A stretch of 57,629 nucleotides of DNA from an uncultured Opitutales bacterium (GCA_944389315.1 CALXLX010000010.1:1-57629), one strand, 5' to 3'. Shown: positions 17,068 through 27,721, numbered from the stretch's first letter. The notes: generated from the letters alone by a model not told the origin. Numbers and translations are program-made.

Positions 17068-17316
17068 CTATTTGCGTACGCGCGCAAATTTCTTCTGGAA
17101 CTTCTCGACGCGGCCTGCCGTGTCGACGAAGCGCTTCTCGCCAGTGTAGGCGGGGTGGGAGTCGGCAGTGACGTCGCGAACCACGACAAAATGCTCGACG
17201 CCGTCTATGACCTCCGTCTGGCGGCTCTTCATAGTCGAATGCATGATAAAGCGCGCGCCCGAAGATATGTCCGTAAAGCAGACTGGATTGTACGCCGGAT
17301 GAATGTCTTTTTTCAT
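17068..17316 (-). CDS. rpmE2: 50S ribosomal protein L31, type B (zinc-free form)
   Basis: 82-residue L31 ([20 protein letters not shown]). The zinc-binding form has four Cys in a CxxC-type site; here only one Cys is present (residue 13) and the central segment is the longer type-B insert ([18 protein letters not shown]), so it is the zinc-independent paralogue class. It lies 25 nt downstream of the L36 gene, like the ykgM-ykgO pair of E. coli that replaces the zinc forms during zinc limitation. Whether this genome also has a type A L31 cannot be seen. The transcript probably continues into the trp leader. Confidence 0.95.
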   Translation of the reverse strand: MKKDIHPAYNPVCFTDISSGARFIMHSTMKSRQTEVIDGVEHFVVVRDVTADSHPAYTGEKRFVDTAGRVEKFQKKFARVRK

Positions 17317-17341
17317 TTCAAAATGCTCCTAAAAATATTGA

Positions 17342-17467
17342 TTAACCCTGCTTGGCCTTGAAGCGGGGATGCGTTTTGTTGATAACGTACACGCGGCCGT
17401 GCCTGCGCACTACCTTGCAGTCGGGATGGCGTGATTTCAAAGATTTTATTGAAGATGCTACTTTCAT
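17342..17467 (-). CDS. rpmJ: 50S ribosomal protein L36, type B (zinc-free form)
   Basis: 41-residue protein beginning [20 protein letters not shown] at the ATG at 17467; the frame is open further upstream to 17530 but family homology starts here. The zinc-ribbon Cys/His set of canonical L36 is reduced to one Cys, and the C-terminus [12 protein letters not shown] is the type B (YkgO-like) ending. It heads the rpmJ-rpmE-trp run. A TTGACA element lies 58 nt upstream of the start. Confidence 0.95.
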   Translation of the reverse strand: MKVASSIKSLKSRHPDCKVVRRHGRVYVINKTHPRFKAKQG

Positions 17468-17499
17468 AGTGAGAGCTTTCTTTATATAAGAAAAGTCAT

Positions 17500-17530
17500 A
17501 TACAGAATACGTCCACCCCGTCCTTGTCAA
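17500..17530 (-). promoter_or_regulatory. Putative sigma70-type promoter upstream of rpmJ-rpmE(-trp)
   Basis: A consensus -35 TTGACA occupies 17530-17525 (minus strand). A -10-like TATTCT follows with a 15-nt spacer, and a second TA-rich element (TGTATATG) lies a little further on. No match to a Zur operator was recognised. The -10 choice is uncertain. Confidence 0.45.
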
Positions 17531-17740
17531 GCAAGTTTTAAAAATTTTTCTTCCGTTTTTTTGGGGAGCTGCGCTCGCTTTGGCAGGCCCGCTTGCGCGC
17601 CCCGTAAAACGGCTTTCTGGCGCGTAATTTTTCCGCGTAAAGGCCCTTGCGTATTCTGCTATTTCGCCGTTTCCCGGAGGGCGGAGGCGTTTCTATGCCT
17701 GCCTTATCCGCTTTAGGGGCTGGTAAAACGCGCCGGCTTC

Positions 17741-18355
17741 CTACCGGGCAATATTCCCCTTCCCGCGCGACTTTTTTATATCCGATATGAAACTCGATAT
17801 TATGTACAGGAATACTCCCACGCATATCGCGCAGTCGGCCACGTTGAAGGCGGGCCATCTGTAGTTTATGATTGGCAAATGCACGTCCAAAAAATCTATG
17901 ACGTGCCCGTAGCATATCCTGTCTATCAGATTCCCGAGCACTCCGCCGGCAAAGAGTCCAACGGACACCTGCGCAAGCTTCCCGTCCAAGCCCAGCTGCC
18001 TCCTGAAAAACCATATCGCCGCCAGCACCAAAACGGCTATGGAGGACAGAAAATAAGTCTGCCCCGAGAGCATTCCCCATGCGGCGCCCTCATTGGCGAT
18101 GTGCACTATGTAGAAAAATCCGTCTATGACGGGTATGGGCTCGTGCTCCGAACCGAAGAAATACGTCGGTTCCTCCTTGCTCCAATATACGGTCTTGGTT
18201 ATGGCAAACTTTGTCAGCTGGTCTATTGCAACCACGGCAGCTGCAACAAAGGCTATCAGCCGTACGGGAATTTTCACTCCTTCAGGCTCTAATCGGGTGT
18301 CCGTCTGTCGAATGTGCTCGTTCAAGGGCGGGGCTGGCGGAAGATTATCTTTCAA
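17741..18355 (-). CDS. lspA: Lipoprotein signal peptidase (signal peptidase II)
   Basis: 204-residue inner-membrane aspartic protease that removes signal peptides from diacylglyceryl-modified prolipoproteins. Four membrane spans are visible after a Pro-rich cytosolic N-terminal extension of about 30 residues. Conserved elements are DQLTK (45-49), NEGAAWG, GGVLGNLIDR, and the catalytic Asp154 (HVIDFLD) and Asp174 (FNVADCAI). The start overlaps the end of the DksA-like gene by 11 bp; ileS, dksA-like and lspA form one operon, echoing the common ileS-lspA linkage. Confidence 0.95.
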   Translation of the reverse strand: MKDNLPPAPPLNEHIRQTDTRLEPEGVKIPVRLIAFVAAAVVAIDQLTKFAITKTVYWSKEEPTYFFGSEHEPIPVIDGFFYIVHIANEGAAWGMLSGQTYFLSSIAVLVLAAIWFFRRQLGLDGKLAQVSVGLFAGGVLGNLIDRICYGHVIDFLDVHLPIINYRWPAFNVADCAICVGVFLYIISSFISDIKKSRGKGNIAR

Positions 18356-19451
18356 GCGACGGGGGAAGATCGGAATCCTCGAGCGGAGGCGTCATAGAGG
18401 CTCCGTCCGAGGCGAAATCCGTCGGGGGAAGATTCCTTGATGCGAGCTTCGCCTTGCGCGCCTCACGCTCCTTTATCTCCTGCCCCTCCTTTGAATACCT
18501 CGCAAAAGGTATAGCCTCAAGCCTGCTTTCGGGTATGGGCTTGCCGGTTATCTCGCAGATGCCGTAGGTGCCGTTTTTAATGCGCTCTATGGCCGCGTCT
18601 ATTTCCGCTACCGTGCCTTTCTCGTCGGAAAGTATGCTGAAGGCCAAATCCCTCTCGAAACTTTCGCTGCCGGCGTCCCCCAGGTGCTGCCCGTAGGCGT
18701 TCATGTCGCCGGCGGAATCGTGCGAGGCGCGGGTTTTTACGTCGTCGGAATGTTCGGATATTCCCTGCGTGTACTTCTCGCGCAATTCCACGAGCAGCTT
18801 GTAGTATTTCTTCCACTTCTTCGGAACGTCCTTCTCCTGGAATTTTGCGCGGGATTCGTTTACGGGGTTGAACCCGAGTATGTCCGCCAGGCTAGCCGCC
18901 CCGAGCGTGCGCTTCTGCTGGGCGGGCATCACAAACGCCGCCTGCTGCACCGCCCCAGGCTCCACGCCCGGCTTGGCGCTGCCGGTATCGCGCTTCTTCT
19001 GCTCAGTTGACGCCGTATTCTTCCTGCTTGCCAGGTACGCGTCCAAATCCGCCAGGGAGAAGTATATCGCCGCCGACGGCCTTGTAGGGTCGCTCTTTCT
19101 CTCGCCCCTGTCGGGCTGGTCGGCTGAGGGCTTCTGGCTCGCCGCCTCTTTGAGCGTCTCGGCGACCTTCTTGAGTATCTCGTGCTTGTCGCTTTTTAGG
19201 CTCAGGGAGACTTTCTTGTTCTCTTTGACTGCCTTCTTTGCGTTTGAGAGAGTTATCTTCACCCCCGCGCCCGCTCCGCCGAGAGAGCGGTTTGCCTCCG
19301 CCAAAGATATTGAAACCTTCGCGCCGATCTTGACGCCCTTTGACGAGCTGGCCTTCCCTATGAAGGGCTTCTTTGCCGGTGAAACGGATTTCTTCTGCGC
19401 CTCCGTATTCTTCGCGGATTTTTTCGCCGCTGGCTTGTTTCTTGAACTCAT
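18345..19451 (-). CDS. TraR/DksA-like protein with long Lys/Ala-rich N-terminus and cysteine-poor finger
   Basis: 368 residues. The first 200 or so are low-complexity, basic and Ala/Ser/Lys-rich (MSSRNKPAAKKSAKNTEAQK and onward). Residues about 225-340 resemble DksA/TraR: a helical segment (KYYKLLVELREKY), a region comparable to the coiled-coil tip, then GTYGICEITGKPIPESRLEAIPFARYSKEGQ. The fold's C4 zinc site is reduced to a single Cys: the others are Thr, Tyr/Ser and Gly. It could bind the RNA polymerase secondary channel like zinc-free DksA2, or be a structural relative. It lies 25 nt downstream of ileS and overlaps lspA. Confidence 0.75.
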   Translation of the reverse strand: MSSRNKPAAKKSAKNTEAQKKSVSPAKKPFIGKASSSKGVKIGAKVSISLAEANRSLGGAGAGVKITLSNAKKAVKENKKVSLSLKSDKHEILKKVAETLKEAASQKPSADQPDRGERKSDPTRPSAAIYFSLADLDAYLASRKNTASTEQKKRDTGSAKPGVEPGAVQQAAFVMPAQQKRTLGAASLADILGFNPVNESRAKFQEKDVPKKWKKYYKLLVELREKYTQGISEHSDDVKTRASHDSAGDMNAYGQHLGDAGSESFERDLAFSILSDEKGTVAEIDAAIERIKNGTYGICEITGKPIPESRLEAIPFARYSKEGQEIKEREARKAKLASRNLPPTDFASDGASMTPPLEDSDLPPSLER

Positions 19452-19476
19452 TTTTAAAAAAAGCGTGTGGTTGTCT

Positions 19477-22266
19477 TTATTTATAGTTCTTCAACGCCTC
19501 CGCGCAGCGCGGGCAGAAGCCGTTTTCGTCGGTCTGGGGAACCATCCTCCAGCAGCGCGCGCATTTCTTGCCTTCAGCCTTGCGGGCGATTGCGGAAATG
19601 TCCGCGTCGGAGTCCGTCTCGACGACGGAAACTCCCGAGACTATGAATATCTCCGCAAGCTTGCCGGCAAATTCGGACAGAATCTTAGCGTCGTTTGAAT
19701 CTTTCTTTACGGCCAGTTCCAGCTCCGCCTCGAGGCTCTTTCCTATGACTTTGTCCTTCCTGAGCTTCTCGAGAGCCTCGTTGGTCTGCTCCCTTATCTG
19801 CAAAAGGCGCTCTATCTTGCCGTAGGTCTCGTCGTGCTGCCAGTTGGGATCTACGTCCGGCCAGTCCTGCAGATGTATGGAGTCCTCTATGTATTCCCCG
19901 CCGTGCTTGAAACTGTACGCCTCGTCGGCGGTAAATGTCAGTATGGGGGAGATCACCTTCATGAGTATGTCGTTTATGACATTCATGGCCGTCTGCGAGC
20001 TTCTGCGTATCCTGTCGCTGGGAGCGAGCGTGTAAAGCCTGTCCTTGAGTATGTCGTGGTATATCCTCGAGAGCGTCACTCCGCAGAATATGTCTATGAG
20101 CTTGTAGACCTTGTGGAACTCGTATCCCTCGTAGGCGGCTTTCGCCTCCTCCGCGAAAATCCCCGCCTTGTGGAGCGCCCACTTGTCTATGGCGTCCATC
20201 TGGGAATACTCTACGGCGTCCTTCGATGCGTCGAAATCCGAAAGATTGCCCAGCTGGTACATCAGCGTGTTCCTCACGCTCCTGTATGTGTTGGCGACAT
20301 GCCCGAGTATGTCCTCTGATATCGGTATGTCGTTCTGGTAGTCCTCGGAGCATATCCACAGCCTTATTATGTCGGCCCCGTACTTGTTGACGTACATGTC
20401 CGCAGTCTGCGGCTTTCCGTCGGACTTGGAAATCTTCCTGCGCTGCTGGTCGACTATAAACCCGTGCGTTATAACGCTCTTGTACGGCGCATGCCCGGTG
20501 GTAGCCACGCTAGTCCACAGCGAGCTTTGGAACCAGCCCCTGTGCTGGTCGGAACCCTCGAAATACAAATCCGCAGGGTGCTTCAAATCCGGATTCTTCG
20601 CAAGAACCGCCATGTGGCTCGAGCCGGAATCTATCCAGACGTCCAGCGTGTCCAGCCCCTTTCTGAGCTTCGACTTGTCCCCCCACTCGGCCGGCACATC
20701 TATGCCGTCGAGTATCTCCGCCTCGGAGGCGTCGTACCAAAAACCGCTGCCGAACTTCTCTATCTTGTCGGCTATCTTCAAGGCCACTTCGGCGTCTATG
20801 TGCGATACGTTGTTCTCGTCGAAGAACGCCGGAATGGGCACGCCCCACGCGCGCTGGCGCGATATGCACCAGTCGGGCCTAGACTCCACCGCCCCGCGTA
20901 TGCGGTTCGACCCGCGCTCGGGTATCCACTTTACGGTGTCTATCGCCCCGAGCGCCTCCTTGCGGAATCCGTCCTTGTCAAGCGCCACAAACCACTGGTC
21001 CATGGCCCTGAATATCACCGGCGTCTTGGAGCGCCAGCAGTGCGGATACTGGTGCGTTATCTTGCGGCTGCCCAAAAGGGCCCCGCTCCTGCGGAGCATG
21101 TCCAAGACCTTTTCGTTGGCCTCGTTCCTGCCGCCCTTCTCAAGAACCGTTATGCCGACAAGCTCGTCGGGCATCCATTCGTCCTTGACGTATCTGCCCT
21201 GGTCGTCGAGCGGGCAGTAAATGTCCAAGCCGTACTGCAGGCCGGCGACATAGTCCTCCAACCCGTGTCCTGGCGCGATGTGCACGCAGCCCGTGCCAGA
21301 ATCCGTAGTTACGTATTGGGCGTTTATCACGGGGCTTATCCTGTCTATGAACGGGTGCTTGGTGCGAAGCCCCTCAAAATTCTTGCCCCTGCCGAGCTTG
21401 CTTATCTTTACCCCCTCCAAGCCCACGTCTCCGGCGAAGGTCTCCGCGAGGGCCTCGCAGACTATGAACTTCCTGCCTTCCGCAGTCTCCACAAGCGCAT
21501 AGCCGAAATCTGGATGCAGCGCTATGGCAAGATTTGCCGGCATGGTCCAGGGGGTTGTCGTCCATATTACAAGCTCCGCGTCTTTGGGCAGGTTGAACTT
21601 TCCCGCGTCCTCCTCGAGAATCTTGAACGCAACCCAGATGGAGTCCGAAGTGTGGTCCTTATATTCTATCTCCGCTTCCGCCAGCGCGGTCGCGCAGGGT
21701 ATGGACCAATATACTGGCTTCTTGCTCCTGTACACAAGGCCCCTTTTTATAAACGCCGCGAAAGTCCTCATTATCTCGGCCTCGTAGGCGGGGTTCATCG
21801 TGCGGTACTCGTTCTTCCAGTCGGCAAGAACGCCGAGCCTTACAAATTGCGCAGTCTGCTTTTCTATGAAACTTTTTGAGAAGTTCGCGCACTCCTGCCT
21901 AAGCTGCGAGATGGTCAGGTTTCTTCCCTGCTCGCGCAGCATCTTTGTGACCTTGTGCTCTATCGGCAGGCCGTGGCAGTCCCACCCCGGAATGTAGGGT
22001 GTGGCGTATCCGCGCAGCGTCTTGTAGCGCAGTATGGCGTCCTTCAATATCTTGTTAAGAGCAGTGCCTATGTGCACGTCCCCGTTCGTGAACGGAGGCC
22101 CGTCGTGCAGAACGAATTTTTCCTTTCCCGCGCGGCGCGTCTGAATCTTCTCGTACAGGCCTATGTTTTTCCAGTGCTCTATGCGCTTGGGCTCGCGCTT
22201 TACAAGATCTCCCCTCATGGGGAAATCGGTTTTCGGAAGGTTTACTTTGCTTGCCTCTTGTGACAT
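19477..22266 (-). CDS. ileS: Isoleucyl-tRNA synthetase
   Basis: About 929 residues, class I aminoacyl-tRNA synthetase charging tRNA-Ile. The HIGH-type motif is GDVHIGTALNKIL, the KMSKS motif is RKISKSDGKP, and GWDCHGLPIEHKV and the CP1 editing region (VIWTTTPWTMPANLA, DSGTGCVHIAPGHG) are intact. A C-terminal zinc knuckle with four Cys (KCARCWRMVP and FCPRCAEAL) is present. The ATG at 22266 (MSQEASKVNLPKTDFPM) is preferred; an in-frame start at 22311 would add 15 unconserved residues. First gene of the ileS-dksA-like-lspA operon. Confidence 0.97.
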   Translation of the reverse strand: MSQEASKVNLPKTDFPMRGDLVKREPKRIEHWKNIGLYEKIQTRRAGKEKFVLHDGPPFTNGDVHIGTALNKILKDAILRYKTLRGYATPYIPGWDCHGLPIEHKVTKMLREQGRNLTISQLRQECANFSKSFIEKQTAQFVRLGVLADWKNEYRTMNPAYEAEIMRTFAAFIKRGLVYRSKKPVYWSIPCATALAEAEIEYKDHTSDSIWVAFKILEEDAGKFNLPKDAELVIWTTTPWTMPANLAIALHPDFGYALVETAEGRKFIVCEALAETFAGDVGLEGVKISKLGRGKNFEGLRTKHPFIDRISPVINAQYVTTDSGTGCVHIAPGHGLEDYVAGLQYGLDIYCPLDDQGRYVKDEWMPDELVGITVLEKGGRNEANEKVLDMLRRSGALLGSRKITHQYPHCWRSKTPVIFRAMDQWFVALDKDGFRKEALGAIDTVKWIPERGSNRIRGAVESRPDWCISRQRAWGVPIPAFFDENNVSHIDAEVALKIADKIEKFGSGFWYDASEAEILDGIDVPAEWGDKSKLRKGLDTLDVWIDSGSSHMAVLAKNPDLKHPADLYFEGSDQHRGWFQSSLWTSVATTGHAPYKSVITHGFIVDQQRRKISKSDGKPQTADMYVNKYGADIIRLWICSEDYQNDIPISEDILGHVANTYRSVRNTLMYQLGNLSDFDASKDAVEYSQMDAIDKWALHKAGIFAEEAKAAYEGYEFHKVYKLIDIFCGVTLSRIYHDILKDRLYTLAPSDRIRRSSQTAMNVINDILMKVISPILTFTADEAYSFKHGGEYIEDSIHLQDWPDVDPNWQHDETYGKIERLLQIREQTNEALEKLRKDKVIGKSLEAELELAVKKDSNDAKILSEFAGKLAEIFIVSGVSVVETDSDADISAIARKAEGKKCARCWRMVPQTDENGFCPRCAEALKNYK

Positions 22267-22342
22267 TTGTCTATTCTTGGTTTCGTTTCGCCCTACCTGC
22301 GGAATTTGCAAATAGAAATTGTTTATTTAAAGTTGTGCCGCA

Positions 22343-22774
22343 TCAGAATGGAAATATGTGGTTCCAGATAGAATCCTTGCCTTCGCCCTCGGGAACGGGA
22401 GATTCGTCCTCGGCTTTCTTCGGGTTGCTCTGCTCCCCCTCGGAAATCTGGGCCTTCTTTGCCTTGTTTTGCGCGGGGGTTGCCTCCTGCGCGGCGGCGT
22501 TTTCCGCCTTGTTTGCGGAGACTTTCTTCATCTGCCTGAGCTCGCGCTTTGCTATGCGGTTTTCCTCCCTGAGCTTTGCTATGGTCTTGATGTCCTGCTG
22601 GCTGATTTCCCCTTCGGCGGAGAGTATCTGCTTTATGCGCGCCTCGCGCTCGGCGATCTTTTCCTCGAGCGCCGCTCTTGCCGCAGGCATGGTGTCTGCC
22701 GCCTGCTGCGCCGCAGAAATCGAGCATGCGCAAAGGCTCAGGGCAATCAGAAACTTGGGAAGAAATTTTTTCAT
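22343..22774 (-). CDS. Small exported coiled-coil protein, unknown function
   Basis: 143 residues from the ATG at 22774. MKKFLPKFLIALSLCACSIS is a signal peptide, with a Cys positioned so that lipoprotein processing is possible although the lipobox is imperfect. Residues about 30-95 are strongly helical with heptad-like spacing (ALEEKIAEREARIKQIL and KLREENRIAKRELRQMKK). The C-terminal third is Ala/Glu/Pro-rich and probably disordered. It lies 76 bp upstream of ileS on the same strand. I do not recognise a family. Confidence 0.6.
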   Translation of the reverse strand: MKKFLPKFLIALSLCACSISAAQQAADTMPAARAALEEKIAEREARIKQILSAEGEISQQDIKTIAKLREENRIAKRELRQMKKVSANKAENAAAQEATPAQNKAKKAQISEGEQSNPKKAEDESPVPEGEGKDSIWNHIFPF

Positions 22775-23124
22775 AAGCGGGCAATTAAAACACAAGAGAC
22801 GTTAAAATCAACCCGAATTTGCTCTTTGAAAAACGCCAAAGTTTTTCGTCCGCCGGCCTCTTCCCGCCGGCAAAAAGATGCATAAAAAACTTTTCCATTT
22901 CCTCGGGCGGCGTGGAGATTGTCTCGTAGAGTCTTTCTCCTTTGCCTATTTTTGTTCTTTGCTCGTCGGCCGGGCAGAGCGGTTTACGCGGCAGCCATAT
23001 ATAGCGGCCTTCGCCGCATTACTGCGGTTTGCACCGCGCGGGGAAGATGAAAAATTCAAAATAAAAAACGTTTGCAATGGCCCTAAGGCGCATCGATAAT
23101 CTACCCGAACAAGAAGAAAAAAAC
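22775..23124. other. Divergent intergenic region, little visible
   Basis: About 350 bp between the exported coiled-coil gene (-) and the nitroreductase gene (+). It contains a GC-rich inverted repeat, GCCGGC at 22852-22857 and 22866-22871, without a convincing T tract. I see no RNA gene; the promoters of both flanking genes presumably lie here. Confidence 0.5.
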
Positions 23125-23688
23125 ATGAACGAAACAATACGAACCATTCTTTCCCGCCGCTCCGTGCGCGAATATTCCGATAAGCCCATCCCTGAGGATT
23201 TGCTCGACCAGATACTCTCCTGCGCCCAAGCCGCCCCCAGCGGCATGAACCGACAAGCCTGCCAGTTTACGGTTTTATCGGGCAAGGCGCTGTCGGGGCT
23301 TTTGCGCGCGGTGAGGGTGGACGCTCTACATTCCCCCGATTCATTCTGGCGCAATGCGGCCGCCGCCGACGACTTCAACTTCTTTTACAATGCACCGGTG
23401 TTCATAATAGCCTCCGCAGACCCCGCGAGGGATCCGCTCACCCCCATAGAAGACGGGGCCATAGCCCTGGAAAATATGATGATCGCCGCCGCGAGCCTGG
23501 GAGTTTCTTCGTGTTGGATACATTCCCTCGTGATGATAAATCCCCTCCGCGAAGGGCGCGCGTATTTGGACAGTTTGGGCCTTCCTGTAAACCACCGCAT
23601 AATAGGCTCCATAAGTCTGGGATACGCCTCGGGAGAAATTCCGGAAAGGCCTCCGCTCGAGGGGAATAGGATAGTAGAGGCTTCTTAG
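23125..23688 (+). CDS. Nitroreductase family protein
   Basis: 187-residue FMN-dependent oxidoreductase. The N-terminal TILSRRSVREYSDKPIPEDLL is the FMN-phosphate-binding signature, followed by AAPSGMNRQACQF; the C-terminal GYASGEIPERPP is also typical. The start at 23125 (MNETIRTIL) is preferred over an upstream in-frame ATG at 23077 because homology starts there. A run of bound-FMN residues (DGAIALENMMIAAASLGVSSCWIH) is intact. Physiological substrate unknown (quinones, nitroaromatics or flavin). Stands alone. Confidence 0.9.
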   Translation: MNETIRTILSRRSVREYSDKPIPEDLLDQILSCAQAAPSGMNRQACQFTVLSGKALSGLLRAVRVDALHSPDSFWRNAAAADDFNFFYNAPVFIIASADPARDPLTPIEDGAIALENMMIAAASLGVSSCWIHSLVMINPLREGRAYLDSLGLPVNHRIIGSISLGYASGEIPERPPLEGNRIVEAS

Positions 23689-24023
23689 TGGCTATTATTC
23701 GCATGCCTGCGTAGCAGGGCGGGGCGCGGACTTCCGCATTCTTGCGGAGGCGTTAAGGCTTCTTTCTCCTCCCCAATTGCATTTGTGCTCTTGGGGTATA
23801 TTATTGCGCTTTGCCAATTCAGATTTTGCGGCCGAGCTGCGTCAAAAGATGCATCGGCCTTCCGCGCATTTTTGCCGGCAGTATGCAGGCCTTCCGTCTA
23901 AACATACAGCCGAGCCTTTATGGCAAAAGTTTTTCCCATTCGATAATTCTTTGCTCTCGGAGAATAAAAAAACGCCCCCGCACCGCGGGGGCGTAAAACA
24001 TGAGTATTTCCTTTAAGGGAATA
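23689..24023. other. Convergent intergenic region holding the gdhA terminator
   Basis: Apart from the gdhA terminator at its right end I see no gene in these 335 bp. Short open frames are present but their predicted proteins are compositionally implausible. Confidence 0.5.
23965..23994 (-). terminator. Intrinsic terminator of gdhA
   Basis: A perfect 10-bp stem, ACGCCCCCGC (23972-23981) with GCGGGGGCGT (23985-23994) and a 3-nt loop. On the minus strand it is followed by a T run (23971-23965). It lies 30 bp beyond the gdhA stop. Confidence 0.9.
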
Positions 24024-25762
<1,739 letters not shown>

Positions 25763-27580
25763 ATGCCGAAACCACAAACATACGCCGCATCGGTCCGCAA
25801 GGATACGGTAAATTCTGTTCGCAGCCTTTCCTTCAACAAGAGGGGCTGGGCGACGGATTTGATTTTAATAGCGCTTGCATGCATCGTTTTGTATCTGGGC
25901 TTCCACTGGTTGAGGCCTCTGGCGAATCCGGACGAGGGCCGCTATTCGGAAATTCCCTACGAGATGGTCCAATCGGGAGACTGGGTCACCCCGCGGCTGA
26001 ACGGGGTTCCGTATTTTTACAAACCCCCGCTCTTCTACTGGATGCAGGCCGTATCCATAGAGCTTTTCGGAATAGGCAGAACGTCTTTGCGCCTGGCAAA
26101 CTCCATGATGGCGATATTTACCATTATGTTTACCTATGCCGCGGCAAGGCTTCTGTACAACAGCCGCAGAACGGCGCTCTTCTCCGCAGCGGTGCTGGCC
26201 ACAAGCATAATATTTTTCGCGATGGGGCAGATTGCGACCCTCGATATGACGCTTTCGGCGTTTTTGTCGGCGGGGCTGTTTTCCATATTGCTGGGCTTTG
26301 AGGCGTCTTCCGCTAGGGTCAGGGGGGTATGGTTCTTTGCGGCGTTCGTGTTTATGGCTCTGGCGCTTATGACGAAGGGGCTAATAGGCGTCGTAATTCC
26401 CGGAGCGGTTGTTTTTATATATTGGATTCTGACGGGGATCGCGCGCCCGTTTAAGAGAGTTGTATGGTCGGACGTGCTGTGGTGCGCCTTGGGCATCGCG
26501 GCCTTTGCGGCGATAACAGTGCCGTGGCATGTCCTAGTCTCGGCGGCAAATCCTCCTTTCGAAGGTTCCGAGGGGCTCTTTTCGCAGAATCATCACGGGC
26601 AGGGGTTCTTCTGGTATTATTTCGTGCACGAGCACTTCTTGCGCTATGTGGACGTGGAGACTTCGATGCGCGGCCAGCCGTGGTACTTCTTTATATTGTG
26701 CCTGCTCGCAGGATTTCTTCCGTGGACTTTGATATTGTACCAGTCCGTGTCGTCCGCGGCCTCCGGGGGGTGGCGCAATATGCGCGGCGGGAACCCCAAG
26801 GCCTTGTACCTGTGCGTATGGATAGCTTTTGTCCTAGTGTTCTTCTCCATCTCGAAGAGCAAACTCATACCGTATATAATACCGGTATTCCCGGCTTTGG
26901 CCGTGCTTGCGGGGGCGTATCTTTCAAAACTGTGGAAGGATCCCGTAAGATCGAGCCTCAGGCCGACGGTTCTCTGCTTTTCCGTTTTCGGGCTTGTCCT
27001 TGCGGTTGTACCTCCCGTGGTCTATTATATATTGTCCGCGAAGGAGAAGCTTGAACAGCCGTCGTCGGCCGTATTTTGGGCGCTGTCGGCGTTGCTTTTG
27101 GTGTCGGCTTCGCTCGCGGGGTTCTTTGCGCTAAAGGGAAAGCCAAGGGCGGGTCTTATTACGGTATTGGCGGCTTCGGCGCTTTTCCTTTTGGGATTTA
27201 ATCCGATAGGCGCTCAGGCGCAGCGCGCAGGCTGCGAGGAGCTTGTAAAAGTCCTGAAAAAAGCGCGTACAAATTCCGAAACCGTATGCGTGTACGGCTA
27301 CGGAGACGCCCAAGATCTGCCCCTGTGGCTCGGCGAGGTTGTCACGGTTGCAATCAGCGCTCCAGAGGAGCAGAGCTTCGGGTATCTGAGGGAGGAGCGC
27401 ATCCATAGAAGCCGTTATATAAACAGCAACGAGGAATTTTCCGAGTTTTTGAAATCCGGGAAGAAGATATTTTTAGTCTGCCGCGTGAGGGATATCCCGG
27501 CCATGGAGGAATTTTCCTCTCCCCTTAAGCTTAAGGAGCTGTACAGGAATTCCCGCATGGCTCTGTTGTGCACGCAATAG
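25763..27580 (+). CDS. ArnT-like glycosyltransferase (PMT_2 / GT83-type), inner membrane
   Basis: 605-residue polytopic membrane enzyme. After a first transmembrane helix the periplasmic loop carries NPDEGRYSEIPYEM and GDWVTPRLNGVPYFYKPPLFYW, the acidic catalytic/metal loop typical of polyprenyl-phosphate-dependent transferases such as ArnT. About twelve hydrophobic segments and a soluble C-terminal periplasmic domain follow. It probably moves a sugar from an undecaprenyl-phosphate donor to lipid A or another envelope acceptor. No arn pathway genes are nearby, so the sugar is unknown. Single gene. Confidence 0.87.
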   Translation: MPKPQTYAASVRKDTVNSVRSLSFNKRGWATDLILIALACIVLYLGFHWLRPLANPDEGRYSEIPYEMVQSGDWVTPRLNGVPYFYKPPLFYWMQAVSIELFGIGRTSLRLANSMMAIFTIMFTYAAARLLYNSRRTALFSAAVLATSIIFFAMGQIATLDMTLSAFLSAGLFSILLGFEASSARVRGVWFFAAFVFMALALMTKGLIGVVIPGAVVFIYWILTGIARPFKRVVWSDVLWCALGIAAFAAITVPWHVLVSAANPPFEGSEGLFSQNHHGQGFFWYYFVHEHFLRYVDVETSMRGQPWYFFILCLLAGFLPWTLILYQSVSSAASGGWRNMRGGNPKALYLCVWIAFVLVFFSISKSKLIPYIIPVFPALAVLAGAYLSKLWKDPVRSSLRPTVLCFSVFGLVLAVVPPVVYYILSAKEKLEQPSSAVFWALSALLLVSASLAGFFALKGKPRAGLITVLAASALFLLGFNPIGAQAQRAGCEELVKVLKKARTNSETVCVYGYGDAQDLPLWLGEVVTVAISAPEEQSFGYLREERIHRSRYINSNEEFSEFLKSGKKIFLVCRVRDIPAMEEFSSPLKLKELYRNSRMALLCTQ

Positions 27581-27721
27581 AGTTTTCCCGCCCGCCGGAT
27601 TTGCCTATCCCCGTTGCGGCAAATGGCTGGAAGGCTTTTTGCGGCGGGGGAATTCCGCCGGGATATCTCGGTGCCGGGGGAGCGGTCGAAAAATAAATTC
27701 GCCAAAAACTTAAAAAAAATG

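Noticed and set aside
16974..17189. Alternative 71-codon minus-strand frame over trpL and rpmE
   Set aside because: It reads through rpmE in another frame with a Ser/Thr/Arg-rich product. The WW-containing 25-codon frame fits the attenuator geometry.
17468..17530. Possible Zur operator before the zinc-free L36/L31 genes
   Set aside because: I looked for an AT-rich dyad of the Zur type and found no convincing match.
17538..18080. A 180-codon minus-strand frame overlapping lspA
   Set aside because: Out of frame with lspA, Arg-rich and low in hydrophobicity; lspA explains the region.
20464..21879. A 471-codon plus-strand open frame opposite ileS
   Set aside because: It is fully antisense to a well-conserved synthetase and its predicted protein is compositionally odd, typical of codon-bias shadows in GC-rich genomes.
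22850..22880. GCCGGC inverted repeat in the nitroreductase upstream region
   Set aside because: GCCGGC is self-complementary and common in GC-rich DNA; no T tract and no clear client gene.
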